A stretch of DNA of 64,000 nt from Octadecabacter sp. B2R22 (GTDB lineage Bacteria > Pseudomonadota > Alphaproteobacteria > Rhodobacterales > Rhodobacteraceae), in the NCBI RefSeq assembly GCF_018861045.1, contig NZ_JAHKQJ010000002.1, positions 398,826 through 462,825 on the forward strand, given 5' to 3'. Of the stretch, positions 1-9,378 are shown piece after piece. A program made the translations under genes and the position numbers. The notes beneath the pieces are model-generated. The model was not told the origin of the DNA. It did not search any database and saw only the letters and a list, made by a program, of their open reading frames with translations. Within the stretch, counting starts at the first letter, position 1. Every line of letters begins with the position of its first letter.

Positions 1-133
1 CAATTACGCGCGTTTCTGTGGCCCAAACACACACATCAGGCGGATTTCGCCCGAGCGCGCGGAAAGGTTTACACAAACGGGTTTGCCTGACTATTGTGTC
101 GAAAAAAGGGACAAAACCGTTCCAGAGGCAGGC

Positions 134-1774
134 ATGAACACTAAAAATCAGACGGTTTCGACCGTATTTCTTATCGTCGTATTCGTGCTTTTAGGGGGTG
201 CGGCCGTTCTAAAGGGCGGTCTTTACGTTGGAAAACACGAAGGCGATACGCTGCATCTGATCCAGATTGTGCTGCGGATGGCCGATGGGCAGATCCCGCA
301 TTTGGATTTCATGACACCGATTGGCGTGTTGGCGTTCTGGCCGATTGCCATGCTGGTCAAAGCAGGTTTTGGCATTGGTATGGCGGTGATCTGGGCGCAG
401 GTTCTTGCGGCGGTGGTCTTTTTGCCAATGGTCATCTGGATTGCAGGTGTGCGGATGCAGCCGTGGTTGGCGCGGCTGTTTGGCTTGATCGTCATGGTGA
501 TGTTGTTGGCCCTTGTTCACGGCGAGTCAGAGCACTCCATTTCGATTTCGATGCATTACAACAGATTGGCATGGGCCGCGGCCTTCTTGGCCATTGTCGC
601 AGCTTTGATCCCACCAAACCGCGACAACCTATCAAGGGGTGCCGCCACATTGGATGGCATGATCATTGGTCTCTTGGTCTGCGTAATGGCGCTGATCAAG
701 ATGACCTACTTCGTCTCTTTCGCAATTCCTATTGTATTGGCATTGGTGCTGACAGGACAACGTCGTGCTTTGGGTGTTTCTGTCGTGACGGGCCTTGCGG
801 TTGTTGCCTTGATTACAGCTTTCACGGGCGTCGATTTCTGGATGGGGTATGCGGGGGATCTGCTGGCGGTCGCTGGATCCGAGGTCCGCTCGGCACCAGG
901 GCAACCTTTTTCCCTAGTGATGGGCGCGCCGGCCTATTTGGGTGGATCAATCGCCGCCGTCTTGGGGGTGGTTTTTCTTCGACAAGCCAAGGTCGCGACG
1001 GGTGGCTTAGTGCTTTTGTTGCTTTTGCCCGGTTTCTTCTACGTTACGTTTCAAAATTTCGGCAACGATCCGCAATGGTTGCTTTTGTTGGCTGTGCTAT
1101 TGTTGGCGCTGCGCCCTCAAGCTGAGGACGTTGTGAATGGTTGGGGTTGGAACCTAAAGGATGCGATTGGCATCGTTGCAGCCATCGCGATGGCATTGGC
1201 GATACCGTCGTTCTTTAACCTCGCGTCTAGCCCGTTCCGGCATTTGAACGTTGAGACAGCGAAATACGCGCCAATCTTGCCGCGCAGCGGAATCCATACC
1301 GACTTGCAAGGGTATGATCTGCGCGTGAACAGGGTTGATGCGCGGGTGGCATTAGACGGTCAGATTGCTGGGCTTGCTCAATATCCAGAGCGCTCAATTG
1401 TTCCTGACTTCATGGGTGTTGAAATCCCAACATGTGCTGTTGAACTTGGCCTGCCAATTATGATGGACACGATCACGCGCGAGCTCGAATCCGAAGGGTT
1501 GGCGCAGGGCAAGTCGCTCTTTGCGGCCGATGTCTTCTCGAGCCACTGGGTGTTTGGTGAGCTGGAGCCGTTGGATCAAGGTGCGCCTTGGTACTATGGC
1601 GGCGCGCCCGGCTTGCACGATGCGGATTATGTATTGCTGCCACTGTGCCCTGTCGCGCAAGCCGTGCAAAAGATCATTTTGGACGAACTGACTGAAATGA
1701 TCGAGGCAGGGGACATCACACTGACTGAACGGCGCCGCACCGAACTTTATATTCTGTACGATCTAGATCAGTAG
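134..1774 (+). CDS. Polytopic membrane protein, GT-C glycosyltransferase-like
   Basis: This is a 546-residue integral membrane protein of unassigned family. About ten hydrophobic segments fill residues 10 to 365 and a soluble C-terminal domain of about 180 residues follows. The first loop after the first membrane helix carries an acidic motif, HEGD at residues 35-38. That arrangement is typical of GT-C glycosyltransferases, which use polyprenyl-phosphate sugars, but I cannot name a family from sequence alone. I chose the ATG at 134 over a TTG at 83 because the first strong membrane helix starts about ten residues after it. The gene converges on tadV and their 3' ends overlap by 12 bases. An O-antigen ligase-like or other transporter-like role is an alternative. 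Confidence 0.6.
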   Translation: MNTKNQTVSTVFLIVVFVLLGGAAVLKGGLYVGKHEGDTLHLIQIVLRMADGQIPHLDFMTPIGVLAFWPIAMLVKAGFGIGMAVIWAQVLAAVVFLPMVIWIAGVRMQPWLARLFGLIVMVMLLALVHGESEHSISISMHYNRLAWAAAFLAIVAALIPPNRDNLSRGAATLDGMIIGLLVCVMALIKMTYFVSFAIPIVLALVLTGQRRALGVSVVTGLAVVALITAFTGVDFWMGYAGDLLAVAGSEVRSAPGQPFSLVMGAPAYLGGSIAAVLGVVFLRQAKVATGGLVLLLLLPGFFYVTFQNFGNDPQWLLLLAVLLLALRPQAEDVVNGWGWNLKDAIGIVAAIAMALAIPSFFNLASSPFRHLNVETAKYAPILPRSGIHTDLQGYDLRVNRVDARVALDGQIAGLAQYPERSIVPDFMGVEIPTCAVELGLPIMMDTITRELESEGLAQGKSLFAADVFSSHWVFGELEPLDQGAPWYYGGAPGLHDADYVLLPLCPVAQAVQKIILDELTEMIEAGDITLTERRRTELYILYDLDQ

Positions 1775-2263
1775 CAGCAGCGGAAACGCCAGGTAGATAA
1801 TCAGAACCGCACCCAACGGAAATCCAAGAGGGAACCGTTTCCCTTGGTGCCAGCTTTCCCAGTCTGGCACGAGGTTGCGGATCGCTGGTATGGCCTTGGC
1901 AACACGATGGATCAAAAATCCAGCGAAAATGCCCGCACCAAGTAGGATAAAGACAAATCCAACGTCATCTAAGTGCACAAAAGGCGCTGCAGATGCGAGA
2001 AATTTACTATCCCCTGCGCCCATGGCGCCAATCGCGTTCAACACCATTGCGATGATAAGAACGACGAAGAAGTGACTGTAACGCCACGCATATTCGGAAA
2101 ACGGCATCACGAAAACACCGACGACGACGAACACGATTGCCAAGGCATCCGTGGACCATGTGGGGATCTTCATCGCCCGCAGGTCATTCCACGCCACATA
2201 GATGCACAGCGGCGCGACGAATATCAAAAACGCAATCGATTGCGTGACCGTAACCGAGACCAC
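1763..2263 (-). CDS. tadV: Prepilin peptidase TadV/CpaA (A24 family)
   Basis: This is a membrane aspartyl protease that cleaves the leader from Flp prepilins at the cytoplasmic face. It is 166 residues, the short form that lacks the N-methyltransferase domain of PilD, as usual for TadV. The two catalytic aspartates are visible: Asp27 in the NDLRAMKIP segment and Asp85 in GAGDSK (the GxGD motif). Four to five membrane helices surround them. The start is a GTG directly behind the stop of tadD, so it is the last gene of the tad transcript. Its 3' end overlaps the convergent GT-C-like gene by 12 bases. Confidence 0.9.
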   Translation of the reverse strand: MVSVTVTQSIAFLIFVAPLCIYVAWNDLRAMKIPTWSTDALAIVFVVVGVFVMPFSEYAWRYSHFFVVLIIAMVLNAIGAMGAGDSKFLASAAPFVHLDDVGFVFILLGAGIFAGFLIHRVAKAIPAIRNLVPDWESWHQGKRFPLGFPLGAVLIIYLAFPLLLLI

Positions 2264-2265
2264 GT

Positions 2266-3123
2266 TTAGTTCGTCACGTTGTCTTCGAGCGCGCGCAAGG
2301 AACGTACTGCGGCTTCAAAGTGTTGCGGATGCGTGTCGATCGCTTCGCGCAGCAAACCGCGACCGATCGTCAGATCGTTCTGTTTGATTGCTGTGAGCGC
2401 AAGCGTATGGAGAAGTTGCGCACGTTCGATCTGGCTCATCGGAATGACCGGCAGGTCGTAATTGCGCTGCGCACCACGGGCCAGAACAAGGTTGTTCTTG
2501 GCGGTGAACAGATCGGCATCATTGCGCAAAGCGTCAGTGAACAACCGTTCAGCACCAGAATAATCGCCACGTGTCAGCTTTGAAAAGCCCCAGTTGTTCA
2601 AAACGCCAGCGGGTGATGTCGTCAGCCCAGCTGCGGTTTCATAGTAACTGTCGGCATTGTCCCACTCTTCGTTGCTGTCCGCGACCATCGCTTCGAGGCG
2701 GTAGCGCTTGAACGTTTCATGAGTAGGGGGGATGGAATCGAGCACAGTTTCGGCGGAATCCCAATCATTCGTGCGGATCAACGCGTCGGCGAGATCAATC
2801 TTGTCGTTGGTCAAGCTGTCTTCGTGATCTACAACAGCTTGCCACGCGGTCACGGCCTCAGAGGGGCGGCGGGCGCGAACAAGGGATTTTGCCAACCCGC
2901 GCATCAAGTCAATGCGACCCGGATCATTTGTGGAGGCCCGAAGGAAATAGTTCACGGCCTCGTTCGGGTCCGCAACGGTCAACATCACATCGTTGAGGTT
3001 GGTTTCATCGACGACATTAACGTCTTGCAGCGCGCGTTCGACCTGAGCATCGCCAGATTGATCGCATGCGGATAACGCAAACGAGCCCAGTAGGGCTGCG
3101 GAAAGAAGAATAGGGTGGCGCAT
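2266..3123 (-). CDS. tadD: TadD-type TPR lipoprotein
   Basis: This is a 285-residue lipoprotein built of tetratricopeptide repeats. TadD is thought to act in the periplasm as the pilotin-like assembly factor for the Tad secretin. The ATG at 3123 is chosen because it has an AAGGAC ribosome site and gives a clear lipoprotein signal, MRHPILL followed by the lipobox LSAC; the frame extends further upstream but that part overlaps the neighbour and looks non-coding. TPR-like helices run from about residue 40 to the C-terminus. It lies between another TPR lipoprotein and tadV in the same direction. Confidence 0.85.
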   Translation of the reverse strand: MRHPILLSAALLGSFALSACDQSGDAQVERALQDVNVVDETNLNDVMLTVADPNEAVNYFLRASTNDPGRIDLMRGLAKSLVRARRPSEAVTAWQAVVDHEDSLTNDKIDLADALIRTNDWDSAETVLDSIPPTHETFKRYRLEAMVADSNEEWDNADSYYETAAGLTTSPAGVLNNWGFSKLTRGDYSGAERLFTDALRNDADLFTAKNNLVLARGAQRNYDLPVIPMSQIERAQLLHTLALTAIKQNDLTIGRGLLREAIDTHPQHFEAAVRSLRALEDNVTN

Positions 3124-3151
3124 GTTTTGCGTCCTTTTACTGCTCTGCCTC

Positions 3152-3712
3152 TTACAGTGTCGACAGGAGGACAAAGTCGCCCGTTCCCCGCCGCACCAAT
3201 TGGAACGGTTCGTTCTCTTGCTCATCAGTATTAAACGGATTTTCCAATTTAGCGAGCGCCAAGCGTAGGTTGTCGCGTATTTCGTCCGAATTGCCGTTAT
3301 CCGTGGCAAATGCGCGACGGAAAACCTGTGCCGCCTCGGAGGTTTTGCCCCGTTCCATCAAGATTACGCCCAAATTGTTCCATGCCGCCGCGAAAGCGGG
3401 GTCTTCTTCGACGGCGCGGCGAAGCAGTTCTTCGGCTTGCCCCAAGCGGCCCAGCTTCAGATTTGCAGAGCCAAGCGCCGATAACGTATCGACGTTTAAC
3501 CCTTGTTGGCCGGCGGCCCGCGTGTAGGCACGCAGCGCGAGATTGTATTCTCCAGCAGCCATCAGGCGATGGCCAACCATTAACCCATCAATATCAGACG
3601 CACCCGCAACACCGGGTGCGAAGACACGGTCCCCGTCAGAAGGCGCAAAACCGTCCTGACCACAGGCGGTCAGGACGGCGAAAGCCGATATCATCATTCC
3701 TGATTTGAGCAT
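3152..3712 (-). CDS. TPR-repeat lipoprotein of the Tad locus
   Basis: This is a 186-residue protein with a lipoprotein signal (lipobox LTAC near residue 17) and TPR motifs between about residues 45 and 140, including an AWNNLGVILMERGK repeat. It sits 28 bases upstream of tadD and just after tadC. Tad loci of alphaproteobacteria often carry two TPR lipoproteins here, so this is a second TadD-like assembly factor. The ribosome site AAAGGCAAAG precedes the ATG. The last 40 residues are not repeat-like and have no assigned function. Confidence 0.82.
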   Translation of the reverse strand: MLKSGMMISAFAVLTACGQDGFAPSDGDRVFAPGVAGASDIDGLMVGHRLMAAGEYNLALRAYTRAAGQQGLNVDTLSALGSANLKLGRLGQAEELLRRAVEEDPAFAAAWNNLGVILMERGKTSEAAQVFRRAFATDNGNSDEIRDNLRLALAKLENPFNTDEQENEPFQLVRRGTGDFVLLSTL

Positions 3713-3720
3713 CTTTGCCT

Positions 3721-4698
3721 TTAGAAGTTTGCCTGGTTCAACGTTACGTAAATATTATGAATAGATGGGCCGATGAGGATAATAAGAAGCGGCGGAACCG
3801 TCAACATCATCGTCGCGAGTGTCATTTTTGTCGGCAACGTGTTGGCTTTTTCTTCCGCCCGCATCACCCGTTTGTCCCGCATCTCGGCAGAAAACACGCG
3901 CAAGGCTTCGGCGATGGATGTACCGAACTGTTGGCTTTGGATCAAAACGGTCACGAAGGACGCGATGTCTGGCACGCCGCAGCGTTCGGACATGTCCCGC
4001 AGAACTTGGGTTTTGTCCTTACCGGCCTTCATTTCGTGGCTGACCATTTCATATTCGTCGGCCAGCGCAGGGAAGCCCGACTTCAGCTCTTGGCTGACGC
4101 GGATGATGGATTGGTCCAACGACTGACCCGCTTCAACACAGACAAGCATCATGTCCAAGCTGTCTGGAAAACCGTTAATCATCTCCTCTTGGCGCGCTTT
4201 TTGGCGTTTGCCGACCCACCATTTTGGCAGGTAATAGCCCGCCAGACCTGGAATGAAGATCGACAACAAAGTCGATTTGGTCGACGGATCACCCGTGGAG
4301 GATTTGTAAATCGCGTAGGCGACGCCCAACAAAAGCAAGCCGATACCCAGCGCAAACTGCGCAAAGTGATAGGTCTTCACGGCAGATTTGGTGCGGTAGC
4401 CCGCTTGAATCAGCTTAAGGCGGATCGCAGTGTATTCTTCGACGTCTTTAGGTTCCAGAAAGTCGGAATACTTGTCCAACTTGTCCGTCCCCTGAGACGC
4501 GCGCAGCGCTTCGGGGGACTTGCCCATATTGGCTGCACTCGTAGCCTTAAGCTTATCGAGTGGATCATCCTGCTTTTGCAGCATCGATGGCAATACCAGC
4601 AGGATCAGCAGAACACCCAGCATACCGATCGCCATGAGCGGCCCGAATGGGCCAAGCATATCGATGAGTTTCGCGTTGATTGTATCTAGAAAGCCCAT
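3721..4698 (-). CDS. tadC: Tad inner-membrane platform protein TadC (T2SSF)
   Basis: This is a 325-residue inner-membrane protein of the type II secretion F family, one of two platform proteins on which the TadA ATPase works. Membrane segments are seen near residues 15-38, 112-155 and 290-320. The cytoplasmic T2SSF core between them contains the family-typical stretch ending in MRDKRVMRAEEKANTLP. It is immediately downstream of tadB with a 5-base gap, so the two are probably co-translated as partners. Confidence 0.93.
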   Translation of the reverse strand: MGFLDTINAKLIDMLGPFGPLMAIGMLGVLLILLVLPSMLQKQDDPLDKLKATSAANMGKSPEALRASQGTDKLDKYSDFLEPKDVEEYTAIRLKLIQAGYRTKSAVKTYHFAQFALGIGLLLLGVAYAIYKSSTGDPSTKSTLLSIFIPGLAGYYLPKWWVGKRQKARQEEMINGFPDSLDMMLVCVEAGQSLDQSIIRVSQELKSGFPALADEYEMVSHEMKAGKDKTQVLRDMSERCGVPDIASFVTVLIQSQQFGTSIAEALRVFSAEMRDKRVMRAEEKANTLPTKMTLATMMLTVPPLLIILIGPSIHNIYVTLNQANF

Positions 4699-4703
4699 AT
4701 CGG

Positions 4704-5672
4704 TTATACCTTAATATTAACGAGGCGACGCATGACGATCACGTTGGTGACCAAGAAACCGGCCACAACCAGACATGCTGGAATGAAGGCAGATGTTTCT
4801 TTCACTTCGTCGTAGTAGTTCGGTTGGATCAGGTTGATCCCAACAAGAGCCCCCAACGGGAACACTGACAGGAACATGCCGGACCATTTTGCCTCAGCGG
4901 TGATCGCTTTAACGCGGCGGAACAGTTTGAACCGTGCGCGGATAACCTGCGCCAAGCCGTGCAAAATCTCAGCCAAGTTACCACCAGCTGTTTGCTGAAT
5001 AGTCACCGCAACAGCAAGGAAGCGCATATCTTGCATTTCCATGCGTTCGGCCATCAGTTTGAGGGTTTCACCCATGTCGCGGCCGTATGCGGCCTCATCC
5101 GAAATCACACCCATTTCAGTGCCAAGTGGGTCAGGCACTTCTTTGGCCACAATCGCGATAGCAGAGCTAAACGGGTGGCCAACGCGCAAACTACGAACCA
5201 TCAGTTCAACCGCATCTGGCAGCTGTTCTTCGATCATCGCGATACGCTTTTTGGCTTTGCCGTTGACCCAAAAGTAGATGCCGCCAACGCCCATCAGCAC
5301 AGAGATCGCGGCGCGGATGGGCAAGGATGTGGCTGTGCCAACCGTAAGGCCCATAAACGCAACGCCCGTCATAATAACCATCATCATGATAAGTTGTGCC
5401 GGGGAGAATGCGATATTGGCCTTTTGAGCCTTGTTCGCCAAAAGCGAGTACAACGGGATCTTTTGTGAATCCATGTGCTGGCTCATCTCCTTGCGGAGTT
5501 TGTCCAGCACCTCTTCGCGGTTGCCACCTTTTTCAAGCAGATCCAGGCGACGGTTCACTTTGTTGTTGAAATTGATGCTCTTGCCGAATGCGACAAGGTA
5601 GACACCGTTCACCAACACAATACAGGCCACAAAGATCAGGGCATAGATGATGGGTTCAGCTGAAATGGTCAT
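4704..5672 (-). CDS. tadB: Tad inner-membrane platform protein TadB (T2SSF)
   Basis: This is a 322-residue homologue of TadC with an N-terminal membrane helix (about residues 6-28), a paired helix region near 95-140 and a C-terminal helix. The T2SSF signature shows in LPDAVELMVRSLRVGHPF and in QQTAGGNLAEILHGL. With TadC it forms the membrane platform for pilus extension. It follows tadA after 12 bases and precedes tadC by 5 bases, the standard order tadA-tadB-tadC. Confidence 0.93.
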   Translation of the reverse strand: MTISAEPIIYALIFVACIVLVNGVYLVAFGKSINFNNKVNRRLDLLEKGGNREEVLDKLRKEMSQHMDSQKIPLYSLLANKAQKANIAFSPAQLIMMMVIMTGVAFMGLTVGTATSLPIRAAISVLMGVGGIYFWVNGKAKKRIAMIEEQLPDAVELMVRSLRVGHPFSSAIAIVAKEVPDPLGTEMGVISDEAAYGRDMGETLKLMAERMEMQDMRFLAVAVTIQQTAGGNLAEILHGLAQVIRARFKLFRRVKAITAEAKWSGMFLSVFPLGALVGINLIQPNYYDEVKETSAFIPACLVVAGFLVTNVIVMRRLVNIKV

Positions 5673-5684
5673 GTTTCTAAAACC

Positions 5685-7142
5685 TTATTGCGCTGCGACG
5701 GGTTCAAAGATGGCGGCTGGCAAATCGTAGCCCCAAAGCTTGAAGCGCTCAGAGAAGTGGGACCGCACGCCAGTGGCCGTAAAGTGGCCGATGATCTTGT
5801 TGTCAGGTGTCAGGCCAACGCGCTGATACTTGAAGACTTCCTGCATCGAGATAACGTCGCCTTCCATACCGGTGATTTCGGTGATGGATGTCATGCGACG
5901 CGACCCATCCTGCAAACGCGAGGCTTGCACGATCAGGTTCACCGCAGATGAAATCTGGGACCGAACAGCCTTAAGTGGCATTTCGATGCCGGCCATCGCG
6001 ATCATGTTTTCAAGTCGCGACACACCATCACGCGCAGAGTTGGCGTGAATTGTTGTCATGGATCCGTCGTGGCCAGTGTTCATGGCTTGAAGCATATCGA
6101 TAACTTCTTCGCCGCGGGTTTCACCCACGATGATACGGTCAGGACGCATACGTAGGGCGTTTTTCAAACAGTCGCGCGGGGACACTTCGCCTTTGCCTTC
6201 AACGTTTGGTGGGCGGCTTTCCATCCGGCCAACGTGCGTTTGTTGCAGCTGAAGTTCCGCAGTATCCTCGATCGTCAGGATGCGTTCATCGTTGTCGATG
6301 AAGGATGACAAGGCGTTCAGGGTTGTCGTTTTACCAGAACCCGTACCACCAGACACGATGATGTTCAGGCGCGTGGACACAGCGGCCTGCAAATACGCGG
6401 CCATTTCCTCTGTGAAGGCCCCAAATTTCACGAGATCATCAATCCCGAGCTTGTCCTTCTTAAACTTACGAATGGAAACCAGCGACCCATCAACAGCAAC
6501 AGGGGGAACCATGGCGTTGAAACGTGAACCATCAGCAAGGCGCGCATCGACGTAAGGGTTGGATTCATCGACACGACGACCAACGGCCGAAACGATTTTA
6601 TCGATGATCCGCAACAGGTGCTTTTCATCTTTGAACGTGATGTCCGTCAGTTGAAGTTTACCTTCGCGTTCCACGAAAATCTGCTGTGGACCGTTCACGA
6701 GGATATCGTTCACGCTTTCGTCTTGAAGCAGCGTTTCCAGTGGGCCGAGGCCCTTAACTTCAAAGAACAATTCTTTGTTCAGTTGCTGGCGTTCCTCGCG
6801 GTTCAACACCACGCCCATTTCTTCCAAGCTTTCCTGGGCGATGGCTTGAATTTCAGCTTTCAGGTCTTGTTCTGTAGCGTTTTCCAAGGCCGCGAGGTTC
6901 AGGTTGTCGAGCAGCGATTTGTGAAGCTCCAGCTTGATGTCGCCCAAACGCTCTTTGCGTTTCTTTTCCTTGTCTCCAGCAGTTGCAACCGCCTTTACGG
7001 GCGCTTGCTTCATCACCGTTGCACGCGCAGCAGCTGGGTCAGAAGCCGTTGCCGGAATCTTCGTCACGTTGCTAGCAGCGTCTGGCGCAGCAGCAGTGGC
7101 TTTGGCCACCAAAGGATCGGTTTTTTTATACTTGGAAAACAT
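5685..7142 (-). CDS. tadA: Tad pilus ATPase TadA/CpaF
   Basis: This is a 485-residue secretion ATPase that powers pilus extension and, in Tad systems, retraction as well. The N-terminal 60 residues are Ala/Lys-rich and low in complexity. The Walker A motif GGTGSGKTT is at residues 265-273. Downstream are the Asp box around [12 protein letters not shown], the Walker B region [14 protein letters not shown] and the His box [12 protein letters not shown]. An AGGTGGAACACC ribosome site precedes the ATG. It lies between tadZ and tadB on one transcript. Confidence 0.96.
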   Translation of the reverse strand: MFSKYKKTDPLVAKATAAAPDAASNVTKIPATASDPAAARATVMKQAPVKAVATAGDKEKKRKERLGDIKLELHKSLLDNLNLAALENATEQDLKAEIQAIAQESLEEMGVVLNREERQQLNKELFFEVKGLGPLETLLQDESVNDILVNGPQQIFVEREGKLQLTDITFKDEKHLLRIIDKIVSAVGRRVDESNPYVDARLADGSRFNAMVPPVAVDGSLVSIRKFKKDKLGIDDLVKFGAFTEEMAAYLQAAVSTRLNIIVSGGTGSGKTTTLNALSSFIDNDERILTIEDTAELQLQQTHVGRMESRPPNVEGKGEVSPRDCLKNALRMRPDRIIVGETRGEEVIDMLQAMNTGHDGSMTTIHANSARDGVSRLENMIAMAGIEMPLKAVRSQISSAVNLIVQASRLQDGSRRMTSITEITGMEGDVISMQEVFKYQRVGLTPDNKIIGHFTATGVRSHFSERFKLWGYDLPAAIFEPVAAQ

Positions 7143-7154
7143 GGTGTTCCACCT

Positions 7155-8423
7155 TTATGCGGTTGCGGCTTCGTCGGCTGAGTTTACAGCGTGTACCGAC
7201 TGGGCGAGCTTTGCGATTTCTTTGCGTAACGGGTTCTTGGCAATGCCTTCGGCCATTGGGACACCGTGATCAGCGTTCTGCGGCACGACTTTACCGCCGT
7301 CTGGAAGCTGAACTTCGATCGAAATACCAAGGCTTTCGGCCAGGCGTTTGATGCGGCTCTTGCCATTCAAGTCAGTGAACTTTGGTGCACGGTTCAAAAC
7401 AAACCGCAGCTTTTCGAATGGAAGCTGTTCAGACTGCAACGCGCGTTTGATCCGCAACGTGTTCTGGGCAGAACGCATGTCCAATTCCAGCGTCGCGAAA
7501 TAGACGTGAGCCGCTTGCAGTACGGTTTCGCTCCATTCAACCATAGTCTTTGGCATGTCGATGATGACGTAGTCAAAGTTCGTGCGCGCCATTTCGACAA
7601 GACGATGAACATCTTCTGGGGTAATCAAATCCAAAGGGATCAGATCGGTTGGGGCTGTTAAAACCTGTAATTTGTGATCGTATGACAGCAAAGAATGCAT
7701 GAAGGATTCACTGTCCATGCTTTCTGTGTCTTGAAGCATTTCGAACACTGCTTCACGACGGGGCAGGTCAAGATACGTAGATGCTGACCCGAACTGGAAA
7801 TCCAGATCAAGCAGGCAAACACGTGGGCCTTTTTCCGGCTCGACGCCTTTGATCTTCGGCGGCTGAATGTTCGCGAGTTCCCAAGCGAGGTTTACAGCCA
7901 GCGTCGTAGCTCCGGTGCCGCCAGCCATACCCTGAACAGGAATGACGACGCCGTTGTGCGTGCCGGACGCTTTCAGAGTGTTCTGAATTTCAGGCGCAAC
8001 ATAGGCTGGCTCTGGTGGGGTCAGGACGCGTTCAATTGCTTGTGCCAGTTCACCTTCTGGAAGAGGGTAGGGCACAAACTCGTCGCCGCCATCTCGCAAC
8101 AAGCCATGCAATGATGCTGGTGAAACATCTTCGGCAATCAGCAAGACTTTGATGTCTTTGGATTTTGCAGCGCGAATGATTTCCGAGATGACAGTTAGAT
8201 CACCTTCATCTTCTTCATCAAGTGCGATCGCAAGGAATTCGAGGTCTGCCGCGTCGGGCTGTTCAAGGAACGGCAATGCGTCCTCAAACCCCAGGTCACC
8301 CCAGCTTTCGCCAAGGCAGGCTTCCATGTCTTCAATCAAGAGATCGAAGTTTTGCACGTCCCGGCTGACGGTACATGCGGTGATTGGCTGTGGTTCAGGC
8401 TGTAACATATTTGAACTACTCAT
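7155..8423 (-). CDS. tadZ: Tad polar-localisation protein TadZ/CpaE
   Basis: This is a 422-residue ParA/MinD-like protein that places the Tad machine in the cell. It has an atypical receiver-like N-terminal domain (about 1-140) and a P-loop ATPase domain with a deviant Walker A, GMAGGTGATT, at residues 165-174. The second Lys of a normal P-loop is replaced by Ala, as is common in TadZ. The ATG at 8423 is preferred to an upstream start because AGAGG and AAGG purine runs lie just before it and the upstream extension looks unlike the family. A terminator lies about 220 bases upstream, so a promoter between 8424 and 8644 is likely. Confidence 0.9.
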   Translation of the reverse strand: MSSSNMLQPEPQPITACTVSRDVQNFDLLIEDMEACLGESWGDLGFEDALPFLEQPDAADLEFLAIALDEEDEGDLTVISEIIRAAKSKDIKVLLIAEDVSPASLHGLLRDGGDEFVPYPLPEGELAQAIERVLTPPEPAYVAPEIQNTLKASGTHNGVVIPVQGMAGGTGATTLAVNLAWELANIQPPKIKGVEPEKGPRVCLLDLDFQFGSASTYLDLPRREAVFEMLQDTESMDSESFMHSLLSYDHKLQVLTAPTDLIPLDLITPEDVHRLVEMARTNFDYVIIDMPKTMVEWSETVLQAAHVYFATLELDMRSAQNTLRIKRALQSEQLPFEKLRFVLNRAPKFTDLNGKSRIKRLAESLGISIEVQLPDGGKVVPQNADHGVPMAEGIAKNPLRKEIAKLAQSVHAVNSADEAATA

Positions 8424-8644
8424 TGCCTTGTGATCCTCTAACTCAACGGTGTGGAACGGTTTCTCCGTCCACCAAAATGACGGCCCCTCGTGCAACAAGT
8501 CGCAATTGGGGCTCTGTTAGATGTGTTTCTGATCCCAGAAGGCGGCAAGATTGGGGCCACAAAGGCCCATTTGTGCGGTTTCTGGCGACGGTGGGCCGAA
8601 AAGAGCAGCGTTGTTTCCGAAATTTAGATGTTTCGGATGTGAAA

Positions 8645-8664
8645 AGGGGCCCCGAAAGGCCCCT
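8645..8664 (-). terminator. Rho-independent terminator after the OmpA-like gene
   Basis: A 7-bp GC stem (AGGGGCC / GGCCCCT, loop of 6) is followed on the minus strand by TTTTC. It lies 34 bases beyond the stop of the OmpA-like gene and would separate rcpA-ompA from the tadZ-to-tadV transcript. A second 7-bp hairpin (TCCGAAA / TTTCGGA) sits at 8616-8637. Confidence 0.75.
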
Positions 8665-8697
8665 GATTGTCGCTTGAAGTGTGAGTGTCGGTTTAAG

Positions 8698-9360
8698 CTA
8701 CTCCCCGAGCGACTCGATACCTTCACCGGAGAGGCGTTGTGGCGCTGTCGCACTTTCCACGTATTCGCGGAAGATGACTTCGGCGTAGCGGCCGTCCAAT
8801 GGTGTGGCGTTGTTTGCAGCCACCCAACCGGACACTTCTGTAACTGTGCGGCGATTGCGGCGTTCTTCACCCTGAGTAACCACCAAAGGCTGAGTTTCAC
8901 CGAAAGAAACGACGGCTTCTAGACGATCCCGGCTGATCCCTTGGCTTGTCAGGTAAAGAACAGCGGCTTCCGCACGGCGCAGGCCGAGACGACGGTTATA
9001 AGACGTCGACCCTACGAGGTCCGTGTGACCGTAGACTTTGAACCGGATTTCCGGGAATTGCCGGATCCAGGATGCCTGTTGCTGCAGCGTGCTGCGAGCG
9101 GCGGCATCCAGCACCGTTGAATTGAAAGCGAAGTTAACAGACGTGTTCACTTCGCTTGAGAAACGACGGTTCAAGTTCAGCATCATGGCGCTGCCATCCG
9201 TCTGAACCTGATTGTTGTTCATGGTTGCGTTGCCGAAATAGCCACTGTCGATCTCTGAACCCGCTTCACGAGTGTTGAAATCACGCCATTGGGTGGCGGT
9301 GCCGCCTGTGCAGCCCGTGAGGGCAAGCACTGTTGCGGTAAGAACTGCTGTCGTTTTCAT
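8698..9360 (-). CDS. OmpA-family lipoprotein of the Tad locus
   Basis: This is a 220-residue outer-membrane lipoprotein that should anchor to peptidoglycan. The signal MKTTAVLTATVLA ends in the lipobox LTGC. The C-terminal OmpA domain (about residues 75-190) has the VYGHTDLVGS and NRRLGLRRAEAV-type segments that bind diaminopimelate. OmpA-like proteins are regular members of alphaproteobacterial tad loci, between rcpA and tadZ, where they may brace the secretin. The ATG at 9375 in frame is an alternative start but would add residues before the lipoprotein signal. Confidence 0.88.
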   Translation of the reverse strand: MKTTAVLTATVLALTGCTGGTATQWRDFNTREAGSEIDSGYFGNATMNNNQVQTDGSAMMLNLNRRFSSEVNTSVNFAFNSTVLDAAARSTLQQQASWIRQFPEIRFKVYGHTDLVGSTSYNRRLGLRRAEAAVLYLTSQGISRDRLEAVVSFGETQPLVVTQGEERRNRRTVTEVSGWVAANNATPLDGRYAEVIFREYVESATAPQRLSGEGIESLGE

Positions 9361-9378
9361 TGCCCCAAATCCCATTTC

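Noticed and set aside
463..1125. 220-codon plus-strand frame within the GT-C-like gene
   Set aside because: It is a shifted-frame shadow rich in Arg, Gly and Cys with no recognisable domain; the other frame has clear membrane helices.
3715..4689. 324-codon plus-strand frame opposite tadC
   Set aside because: It is His/Gln/Arg-rich antisense of a well-recognised T2SSF gene.
8517..8900. 127-codon minus-strand frame over the OmpA 3' end and terminator
   Set aside because: It runs through a terminator hairpin and overlaps the OmpA-like domain in another frame.
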